Part shown: positions 18,462 through 25,115 of the stretch, piece by piece
Position numbering within the stretch: the stretch's first letter is position 1
Layout of the letters: the number at the start of each line of letters is the position of its first letter
NCBI GenBank assembly: GCA_017303505.1
Contig: JAFLCP010000034.1
Coordinates: forward strand, 1 to 56,399
Source: Planctomycetota bacterium
GTDB taxonomy: Bacteria; Planctomycetota; Planctomycetia; Pirellulales; Pirellulaceae
Reading direction: 5' to 3'
DNA: 56,399 nucleotides
Program-made: the position numbers and the translations under genes
The notes under the pieces: model-generated
Database searches by the model: none
What the model saw: only the letters and a program-made list of their open reading frames with translations
Told to the model about the DNA's origin: nothing

Positions 18462-19488
18462 AGATCGACGGCTTGGAAAAGGCTTGGCAGCCTTGCTCGG
18501 AACACCATTGGATGAAATGCAACCGGTCGCGGGTGGGGTCGCAAATGCGACCACCGAAAGCCAGATGCCTCCACCGAATCATCGTGAGAGCCGTATCAAT
18601 ACGGTAGCTCCATCTTTACAGGCAGCAGCCCATGTGGCGACGCCCAACCATAGCACGGTTGAGTTAGCAGTAGACGAAATCGAAAATAATCCCTTCCAGC
18701 CTCGTCGGCAATTTAACGAAGAAGAGATCGCTTCGTTAGCTGAGAGCCTGAAGGAACACCAACAGCTGCAACCTGTTTTGGTTCGCAAAGTAGCCGGTAA
18801 GTACCAACTGATCTCAGGTGAAAGACGATTGCGAGCGGCGATTCGTGCCGGGTTCAAAACCGTTCGAGCCGAGGTTCGTGATGCGGATGATCGCCTGGTA
18901 GCTGAGCTGGCCATTGTCGAGAACTTGCAACGCAAAGATCTTAATCCCATCGAAAAGGCAATGTCCTTTCGACGCTATCTGGATGAGCATCGCTGCTCCC
19001 AGGAAGAGTTGGCTCGACGGCTCAAGATCGATCGCAGTACGATTGCTAACCTGATGCGTTTATTGGAGCTGCCCGACGCGATTCTGGATGATGTACAGAC
19101 GGATCGTGTATCGGCGGGGCATGCTCGAGCCCTTTTGCCGCTAGGGGACGAGAGTTTGCAGATGCGATTCTGCAAGCAGATCAAAGAGGAAGGGTGGAGC
19201 GTCCGCGAAACCGAACGCCGGGTTAGCGAATTTTTGGACTCTGAAAATGCGGACGACGTATTGGACCGAGCCGCCCCGACCGTATCTCGAAAAAAGACGG
19301 TTTCCCCCCAAATTGCCTCGTTGGAGCAGGAAATTAGGTCGGCTTTAGGGACCAAGGTAGAAATTAAGCAGAACAGCAACGGTCGAGGCCGAATAGTAGT
19401 GCAATTCGGTTCAGAAGAAGAGTTCGAACGAATCCGCGAATTGCTCCTATCCACTGCCAGCGGACCACGTTTGGCACGGGTGGCATAA
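18454..19488 (+). CDS. parB: ParB family DNA-binding/CTPase partition protein
   Basis: The protein has 344 residues from a GTG overlapping the parA stop. The frame opens upstream at 18382, but the sequence after the GTG reads TKDRRLGKGLAALLG, the normal ParB N terminus that contacts ParA. The CTP-binding ParB/Srx domain shows GERRLRA (122-128) and ENLQRKDLNPIE (156-167). A helix-turn-helix follows at about 182-203. The C terminus (about 280-344) fits the dimerisation domain. ParB binds parS and spreads as a sliding clamp. With parA and the parS-like sites upstream it completes a parABS system. Confidence 0.95.
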   Translation: MTKDRRLGKGLAALLGTPLDEMQPVAGGVANATTESQMPPPNHRESRINTVAPSLQAAAHVATPNHSTVELAVDEIENNPFQPRRQFNEEEIASLAESLKEHQQLQPVLVRKVAGKYQLISGERRLRAAIRAGFKTVRAEVRDADDRLVAELAIVENLQRKDLNPIEKAMSFRRYLDEHRCSQEELARRLKIDRSTIANLMRLLELPDAILDDVQTDRVSAGHARALLPLGDESLQMRFCKQIKEEGWSVRETERRVSEFLDSENADDVLDRAAPTVSRKKTVSPQIASLEQEIRSALGTKVEIKQNSNGRGRIVVQFGSEEEFERIRELLLSTASGPRLARVA

Positions 19489-19631
19489 AGAAGTTTCGGT
19501 TCTCAATGAACCCGGGTTGTCAGGTTCGGTCTTCTAAGTTAGAGTTTTAGCATATTGGTTCTGGCACTCAGTTTTGCCGCTAAACCGTAATGGGTTCGGC
19601 ACCAAAGTAAGACTGAAAACCAGTTTCGATA

Positions 19632-19706
19632 CGGGGTGTAGCGCAGTCTGGCTAGCGCATCTGGTTTGGGACCAGAGGGTCGTAGGTTCGAATCCTATCA
19701 CCCCGA
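19632..19706 (+). tRNA. tRNA-Pro (UGG anticodon)
   Basis: The gene is 75 bp. The acceptor stem CGGGGTG pairs with CACCCCG (19699-19705), discriminator A at 19706. The anticodon stem TCTGG/CCAGA encloses the loop TTTGGGA, giving anticodon TGG (codon CCA, wobble to other CCN). The TPC arm contains GGTTCGAATCC. CCA is not encoded. A T8 tract follows directly. Confidence 0.96.
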
Positions 19707-19737
19707 TTTTTTTTGGCCCCCAAAGGCCAAAAAAAAT
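19706..19737. repeat. Perfect 13-bp palindrome abutting the tRNA 3' end
   Basis: ATTTTTTTTGGCC (19706-19718), a 6-nt loop (CCCAAA) and GGCCAAAAAAAAT (19725-19737) form a perfect 13-bp stem. The T8 tract comes before the GGCC stem rather than after it, so this is not a textbook terminator in either direction, though the T8 directly behind the tRNA may help end its transcript. Confidence 0.75.
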
Positions 19738-19760
19738 AGAGAGTAGAGAAAAGAGCAGTA

Positions 19761-20330
19761 GAAAGTAGAGCTGCTCCAGGGTAGAGGTTTTCCAACCCTA
19801 GAATCTTAGCATTAAGTTCGGTTGCTCTTTTCTCTACTCGGTCTACTCTCTCCTCACTCCTTTCTCAAACGCCACTAAGGGTTTGGTTTCTTATTGGAGT
19901 GATGTGCCCCTGGATAACCTTTTGAAGGTTTTCGTTCTTAAAAATATCCACAACTTTCTGCGACCTAGCGAAAGTAGAGCTGCTCCAGGGTAGAGGTTTT
20001 CCAACCCTAGAATCATCGCATTAAGTTCGGTTGCTCTTTTCTCTACTCGGTCTACTTTCTCCTCACTCCTTTCTCCAACCCCAACAACAGTTTGGTTTCT
20101 TATTGGAGTGATGTACCCTGGATAGTCTTTTGAGGGTTTTCGTTTTCGAAAATATCCCCAAGTTTTTGCGACCTAGCGAAAGTAGAGCTGCTCCAGGGTA
20201 GAGGTTTTCCAACCCTAGAATCTTAGCATTAAGTTCGGTTGCTCTTTTCTCTACTCGGTCTACTCTCTCCTCACACCTTTCTCCAACGCCAACAAAAGTT
20301 TGGCTTATTTGTGGGACTAATCTGCCACTC
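19761..20330. repeat. Tandem repeat of a 207-210-bp unit, about 2.7 copies, in a gene-free region
   Basis: Copies start at 19761, 19971 and 20178, each opening GAAAGTAGAGCTGCTCC; the third ends about 20330. The first ~130 bp are nearly identical between copies; the rest is more divergent. Each copy has a hairpin-capable block (AGGGT ... ACCCT) and a pyrimidine-rich block TGCTCTTTTCTCTACTC. The complement of that block, GAGTAGAGAAAAGAGCA, occurs once before copy 1 at 19741-19757, making a 17-bp inverted repeat with the block at 19823-19839. No open frame runs through the array, and units are far longer than CRISPR repeats. The 756 bp from 19707 to 20462 hold nothing else recognisable. Confidence 0.9.
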
Positions 20331-20462
20331 AGCGATTGGGTTCTATTGCTGTGCGGGTCGCTTTATTCTTCTATGATGTAGTTCAGCCATCTGCCGTTTC
20401 CATTGGTAGCAATCACTGGGTTTGTTCTTGGAAGTTTGGCCGATTGAGTTTGGGTACAAGCT

Positions 20463-21980
20463 ATGGATTATCTTCAGCCGCTGCTTCCGTTGGACATGCA
20501 CAACGAGGCGCTTCAAGCCAACGTTCGTCCTCGCGATTGGACGAACCCCAAGCCGGATGGTCGGTATAATTTTGTAGTCATTGGGGCTGGAACTGCGGGG
20601 CTGGTAGCAGCGGCTGGGGCGGCTGGAGTAGGGGCAAAAGTCGCGCTCATCGAACGGGGTTTGATGGGGGGCGATTGCCTAAATTCTGGTTGCGTTCCAT
20701 CCAAAAGTTTGATCAATGCGGCTCGACAAATTGCCTTGATCCAGGCCGCAGACGATGCTGGAATTCGCGTAGGGAGGCCAGAGATTGACTTCCCACAAAT
20801 CATGGAACGTATGCGGCGGATGCGGGCTCAGTTAAGCCCACATGATTCGGCGCAGCGATTTAGGGGCCTTGGAATAGACGTTTTTTTCGGAGATGCATCC
20901 TTCCATGATGGTAACACGTTAGTGGTAAATGGTGAGGCGTTACGTTTTCAAAAGGCGTGTGTGGCGACCGGTGCACGCGCTACCGTTCCCGAAATTCCAG
21001 GGCTCCTGGAATCCGGTTTCCTAACCAACGAATCACTTTTTTCGCTGACCGAACTTCCACAGCGTTTGGTAGTTCTCGGAGGTGGTCCAATTGGCAGTGA
21101 GATGGCACAGTGTTTTGCTCGCTTCGGAACGCAGGTGACGTTGATAGACTCCGGCTCACAGTTGTTGAGCAATGACGAAGAAGCGGCAGCTCAACTTGTT
21201 CAGTCGGCACTGGAAAGCGATGGAGTCAAAGTGCTTTTGAATGCCAACGTAACTCGAATCACAGGGAAGGGGAGTGCACGAGAAGTTGAGGTTTCAAGTC
21301 GCGAAGGAGAGGCGAGAATTCCATGTGATCAGCTGTTGGTAAGTGTGGGGCGAACGCCGAATGTTGAAGGGTTGGGACTCGAAAAAGTGGGCATTGAGTT
21401 TGACTTGCGCCGCGGCATTGTTGTCGATGATTTTTTGCGAACCACGAATCGCAATGTTTTTGCATCTGGTGATGTTTGTAGTCGTTTCAAGTTCACTCAT
21501 GCTGCCGACTTTATGTCACGTTTGGTGATTCAGAACGCACTGTTCATGGGGCGAGCGCGGGTCAGCAAACTTGTTATACCATGGTGCACTTACACATCAC
21601 CTGAAGTGGCTCATGTCGGCTTGTATCCCAAGCAAGCAGTAGAATTAGGAGTTGAACTGGTCACGTATAGTCAGCCGTTTAGCAGCGTTGACCGCGCGGT
21701 ATTGGATGGCAACGAAAGTGGTTATGTCAGTGTGTATTGCCGCAAAGGTTCGGACCGTATTTTGGGGGCTGCGATTGTTGGCGAACATGCAGGGGACATG
21801 ATCGGTGAAATCGTGATGGCAATGAAATATCGTATCGGTCTGAAGCGCATCGCGTCCGTGATCCATCCCTATCCAACCCATACCGATGCGATTCGCCAGT
21901 TGGGTGACCAATTCAATCGCCAAAGACTTACGCCGCTGGTCAAATCGCTGTTCGAAAAATGGCTGAAGTGGGGCATGTAG
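20463..21980 (+). CDS. Mercuric-reductase-like FAD/NAD(P) disulfide oxidoreductase
   Basis: The protein has 505 residues. The FAD-binding GAGTAGLVAA motif begins near 41. The redox-active disulfide motif GGDCLNSGCVPSK has C72 and C77. A second dinucleotide-binding motif (VVLGGGPIGSE) lies near 200. The dimer interface ends in a HPYPTHTDAIR segment, replacing the HxHPT-E of lipoamide dehydrogenase. The family includes MerA-like enzymes of no proven mercury role: the N-terminal HMA domain and the C-terminal Cys pair of true MerA are absent, so mercury reduction is doubtful. It stands next to the VapBC-type pair with only 66 bp between. A general FAD-dependent disulfide reductase is the safest call. 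Confidence 0.9.
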   Translation: MDYLQPLLPLDMHNEALQANVRPRDWTNPKPDGRYNFVVIGAGTAGLVAAAGAAGVGAKVALIERGLMGGDCLNSGCVPSKSLINAARQIALIQAADDAGIRVGRPEIDFPQIMERMRRMRAQLSPHDSAQRFRGLGIDVFFGDASFHDGNTLVVNGEALRFQKACVATGARATVPEIPGLLESGFLTNESLFSLTELPQRLVVLGGGPIGSEMAQCFARFGTQVTLIDSGSQLLSNDEEAAAQLVQSALESDGVKVLLNANVTRITGKGSAREVEVSSREGEARIPCDQLLVSVGRTPNVEGLGLEKVGIEFDLRRGIVVDDFLRTTNRNVFASGDVCSRFKFTHAADFMSRLVIQNALFMGRARVSKLVIPWCTYTSPEVAHVGLYPKQAVELGVELVTYSQPFSSVDRAVLDGNESGYVSVYCRKGSDRILGAAIVGEHAGDMIGEIVMAMKYRIGLKRIASVIHPYPTHTDAIRQLGDQFNRQRLTPLVKSLFEKWLKWGM

Positions 21981-22034
21981 GTGTTGAAATGTTCACTTCG
22001 AGCGTTGTACAATAAAGTTGTTAGTTTTAGAAAC

Positions 22035-22040
22035 AGGAGG
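22035..22040 (+). promoter_or_regulatory. Shine-Dalgarno AGGAGG of the antitoxin gene
   Basis: A perfect AGGAGG lies 6 nt before the ATG at 22047, which fixes that start over an in-frame upstream codon at 21981 next to the preceding gene's stop. Such strong sites are rare in planctomycete genes and suggest high translation of the antitoxin. Confidence 0.75.
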
Positions 22041-22046
22041 GGGGCG

Positions 22047-22337
22047 ATGGATTTAATTGAGGCAGTAGTTTTAAACGGCAAAATCGAGATTAACGCCCCG
22101 CCCAGTCTTGAGGACGGGGAGAAGGTTTCGTTGATGGTGCTGAACCATAAACGGACGGATGAACTGCTAACGCAGGAGGAGATCACTAAGGTCCTGGAGA
22201 TTTTGGATGCGTTATGTCAGCCGTCTCTGGATCATAGAGAGGGGAAAGAAGAAGGGTCGGAATTGCACGTTTCGGACGAATGGGAAAAGGGGCAATTTGC
22301 GAATTACGCAGAAAAATTGAAGGGGCTATTTGAGTGA
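22047..22337 (+). CDS. VapB-type antitoxin, DUF104-like
   Basis: The protein has 96 residues. The N terminus resembles the DUF104/AF2212-like antitoxin pattern (EAVV-NGKIEIN-PPSLEDGEKVSLMV), a short beta-rich DNA-binding start. The C-terminal half is acidic and helical, ending in a FANYAEKLKGLFE segment that fits a toxin-wrapping tail. It overlaps the PIN toxin gene by GTGA (22334-22337), the usual translational coupling of a type II toxin-antitoxin pair. The start is fixed by the AGGAGG at 22035. The pair probably autoregulates from a promoter in the 66-bp gap after the flavoprotein gene. Confidence 0.75.
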   Translation: MDLIEAVVLNGKIEINAPPSLEDGEKVSLMVLNHKRTDELLTQEEITKVLEILDALCQPSLDHREGKEEGSELHVSDEWEKGQFANYAEKLKGLFE

Positions 22338-22735
22338 AACGCGCACTTCTGGATTCAGGAATCATAAGCGATCTTGTGAATCGAAGACGCGAAGTTCCGA
22401 ATAGAATTCGCGAACTTGTCTGCCGCGGAATCCGTGTGGGAACTTGTATTCCAGTCCTCGCAGAAATCGTTGCAGGAATTGAATGTAGCAGTTCTCGTGA
22501 GCGCAATATGAAGGCACTGCTTGCGGTTATGCCAGCGTTAACTTTTTGGCCATTCGATGAGCCAGCAGCATTTCAGTACGGTCAGATTTTTGCCAATCTT
22601 CGCAGGCAAGGGAGACCAATGCAAGTTGTTGATATGATGCTCGCCGCAGTCGCGTTGCGGTTGGGAAGCAGCCTTGTGATAACGACCGATTCAGACCTTC
22701 AGGAAATTGATGGTCTTTCGGTAGAGAAATGGTAA
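22334..22735 (+). CDS. vapC: VapC-type PIN domain ribonuclease toxin
   Basis: The protein has 133 residues, a usual PIN toxin length, from a GTG overlapping the antitoxin stop. The acidic residues of the PIN active site are in place: D7 in LLDSGIIS, E44 in the LAEIVAGIE helix, D100 in VVDMMLAA, and D119/D121 in the ITTDSDL strand. The C-terminal 'GLSVEKW' is the usual VapC ending. It likely cleaves an initiator tRNA, a ribosomal RNA or an mRNA when freed from the antitoxin. The next gene is the ECF sigma factor 170 bp away. Toxic activity is inferred from family and pairing. Confidence 0.88.
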   Translation: MKRALLDSGIISDLVNRRREVPNRIRELVCRGIRVGTCIPVLAEIVAGIECSSSRERNMKALLAVMPALTFWPFDEPAAFQYGQIFANLRRQGRPMQVVDMMLAAVALRLGSSLVITTDSDLQEIDGLSVEKW

Positions 22736-22905
22736 TCCCCCAACATCTGCAGTTTGAATTCTAAAAGTGGGACCATGGACGTAATGCCAGTGATCAACCC
22801 TGCGTATTTGGACTCGCTTGTTTCATGATGCTTTGTGGCGACTTGCTTTCTGGCAATTTTTCGCCGATTCCGTGAAAGATTGTGGTTTATCATGTGACTT
22901 AGTTC

Positions 22906-23544
22906 GTGAAACAGAGTCACCGTTCCACACTCAACTTGGAATTGAGCCGCTTGAATATTCCTGATACCCGAGCCAGTTTGATCGTGCGGTTGAAGGATGC
23001 CGCAGACACTGCAGCCTGGCAGGAAGTGGTGTCGATTTATGGGCCCTTGATTTACCGCTTAGCTCAGCGGCAGGGTTTGCAAGAGCACGACGCGGATGAT
23101 GTGGTGCAAGAGGTTTTCACAGCGGTTTCGCGTTCGGTCCAGGCTTGGTTGGATCAGGAGCAGCGGGGGAAGTTTCGAAATTGGTTGTTTGGAATCACCA
23201 AACGTATCGCCATTAATGCTCTTCTGCGCCGCCCCATTGCGAGTGTTGGCTTAGGTGGAGAAGCAGCGAATCTGTTGCAGTTAATCCCCGACAAAGAACA
23301 TGAGCTCATGTCGCAAGTGGAGCTTGAATACGAACGGGAAGTCTATCGCTGGGCATCGGCCAAAGTTCGGTCCCAAGTCACTGAGGCAACTTGGATGGCG
23401 TTTCACATGACCCATGTTGAAGGGCTGGAGATTTCGAAAGTGGCGACGGACTTAGGGATGTCGGTAGGGAATGTGTATATCGCGCGCAGTCGTGTGATGA
23501 GTCGTTTGCGTGATGTGGCGAAGAGATTCGAGGTGCAATCATGA
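22906..23544 (+). CDS. ECF-type sigma factor coupled to a kinase gene
   Basis: The protein has 212 residues from a GTG start. The sigma-2 region is seen at about 40-105 (DADDVVQEVFTAV, then FRNWLFGITKRIAIN), and the sigma-4 helix-turn-helix at about 155-205 (LEISKVATDLGMSVGNVYIARSRVMSRL). The 3' end overlaps the kinase gene by ATGA, so the two are translationally coupled. ECF sigma factors paired with Ser/Thr kinases are a known planctomycete class, in which the kinase is thought to control the sigma factor by phosphorylation. It probably directs RNA polymerase to a specific set of promoters, which are unknown. No dedicated anti-sigma gene is seen, except the zinc-finger-like N terminus of the kinase. 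Confidence 0.92.
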   Translation: MKQSHRSTLNLELSRLNIPDTRASLIVRLKDAADTAAWQEVVSIYGPLIYRLAQRQGLQEHDADDVVQEVFTAVSRSVQAWLDQEQRGKFRNWLFGITKRIAINALLRRPIASVGLGGEAANLLQLIPDKEHELMSQVELEYEREVYRWASAKVRSQVTEATWMAFHMTHVEGLEISKVATDLGMSVGNVYIARSRVMSRLRDVAKRFEVQS

Positions 23545-25115
23545 AAGAGCAACTCGTGGCTTGTTCGGATGACACGCTCATTCACGTCTTGAGTTCGGAC
23601 CCGCAAGTCGAGATGGATCGCAATATTGCGAAGCACATCGAGAGTTGTATGCGCTGTCAAAAACGCATCGAAGAATTGGCGGGCTCTGCAGCTCAGTGGA
23701 AGATGGCCAAGGCCCATCTTTCGTCGTTTGATTCATTGGACTACAGCGAAGCCGAAAGTCGCTACCTGTCCGGTGAATGCGATGTGGAACGAGCGCATCG
23801 CGATCAATCCTGGATGGAAGCGTTCACGCGGCAATGGTTGCAACCACCAAGTCACCCGGAATTGTTGGGCCGCTTAGGACGCTTCGATATTGAACGCTGG
23901 ATTGGTTCTGGTGGCATGGGGGTTGTCTACAAGGCGTTTGATACGGAACTAAATCGGCCTGTCGCGATCAAAATACTTGCCCCATATTTGGCAGGTATCG
24001 ACGCAGCCCGACAACGTTTCGGTCGTGAAGCGAAAGCGGCGGCTGCCATCGTTCATAAACATGTGGTAGCGATTCACAATGTGGAATCGAATCATGAGTC
24101 TCCATATCTCGTGATGCAGTATGTGGCGGGTGAATCGTTGCAGCAACGTTTGGACCGTGTAGGCTCGCTTGAGTTGTGTGAGATCTTGCGGATTGCCAAA
24201 CAAACTGCCGCCGGTTTAGCGGCCGCGCATTCACAAGGTTTAGTGCATCGAGATGTAAAACCGTCGAACATTTTGCTGGAAGAAGGTATCGAACGCGCGC
24301 TGCTGACAGACTTTGGTTTGGCGCGAGCTGCCGATGACGCCAGCTTAACTCACACCGGTTATCACCCTGGAACACCAGAGTTCATGTCTCCCGAGCAAGC
24401 TCGTGGGGAGTCGGTCGACGCACGCAGCGATTTGTTTAGTTTAGGTAGTGTTCTCTACACGATGTGCACAGGTCGCACGCCGTTTCGAGCGGAGAGCAGT
24501 TACGGTGTGCTACGGAAAATCACCGATGCTGAGCCCGTTGCTATTCGTGAATTGAATCCCTCCATTCCTGATTGGTTGGAAGCGTTTATCAAGAAGTTAC
24601 ATGCTAAGGAAGCGAATCAGCGTTGGACCTCTGCTCGCGAAGTGCACGAATTGCTTGAAGGTTGTTTGGCTCACGTCCAAAACCCAACCTCAGTGGATTT
24701 GCCTGAACTCCTCAGAGTAAATCGCAAAAGCGTCTGGCAGCTGTGGAGGAATGCGAAAACCAAGGCACCGAACCAAAAGAACTTCGGTGAACGTTGGCAA
24801 ACCGTGCTGACGTTGGGGGGCTCGCTGTTGGTGGCGCTGGGAATCGTTGGAGTGATATGGCAATTTGAGCGTGGCGAAAAAGTAGTGCCCAGCATAGACG
24901 AGAAGTTCGCGATCGCAGGAGCATACGGAACTGAAGCAGACAAATCGAATACCGCAGATTCGATAGCAGTTGGTGCTCCAGCAGATAGCAGCCCTTCAGA
25001 GGCCTTGAAGCCTGAGCTATTGGATTGGAACTGGGGTAACGAGACGCTTCAAGAAATAGAAGCAAACGCAAACAAAATGGGGGAAGGGGAAGATCCATGG
25101 GGCGGCGAGAAATGA
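23541..25115 (+). CDS. Membrane Ser/Thr protein kinase with zinc-finger-like anti-sigma N terminus
   Basis: The protein has 524 residues. The N terminus carries HX3CX2C (H32, C36, C39), the pattern of zinc-binding anti-sigma (ZAS) domains. The kinase domain (about 114-375) is complete: Gly loop GSGGMG 122-127, K144, D238 in HRDVKPSN with N243, DFG 257-259, an APE-type motif (SPE) near 283. A single membrane helix (about 421-441) is followed by about 80 residues. The start overlaps the sigma gene stop (ATGA); the end overlaps the next gene by 19 bp. The ZAS-like start suggests that this one protein both holds the sigma factor and modifies it, a fusion inference that needs testing. Confidence 0.93.
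   Translation: MKEQLVACSDDTLIHVLSSDPQVEMDRNIAKHIESCMRCQKRIEELAGSAAQWKMAKAHLSSFDSLDYSEAESRYLSGECDVERAHRDQSWMEAFTRQWLQPPSHPELLGRLGRFDIERWIGSGGMGVVYKAFDTELNRPVAIKILAPYLAGIDAARQRFGREAKAAAAIVHKHVVAIHNVESNHESPYLVMQYVAGESLQQRLDRVGSLELCEILRIAKQTAAGLAAAHSQGLVHRDVKPSNILLEEGIERALLTDFGLARAADDASLTHTGYHPGTPEFMSPEQARGESVDARSDLFSLGSVLYTMCTGRTPFRAESSYGVLRKITDAEPVAIRELNPSIPDWLEAFIKKLHAKEANQRWTSAREVHELLEGCLAHVQNPTSVDLPELLRVNRKSVWQLWRNAKTKAPNQKNFGERWQTVLTLGGSLLVALGIVGVIWQFERGEKVVPSIDEKFAIAGAYGTEADKSNTADSIAVGAPADSSPSEALKPELLDWNWGNETLQEIEANANKMGEGEDPWGGEK

Noticed and set aside
19761..20330. CRISPR array or phage remnant behind the tRNA
   Set aside because: Units of 207-210 bp without spacer/repeat alternation, no cas genes, no integrase and no direct repeat of the tRNA 3' end.
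20463..21980. Calling the flavoprotein a true mercuric reductase (merA)
   Set aside because: The N-terminal heavy-metal domain and the C-terminal Cys pair are absent, and no mer genes lie nearby; only MerA-like is justified.
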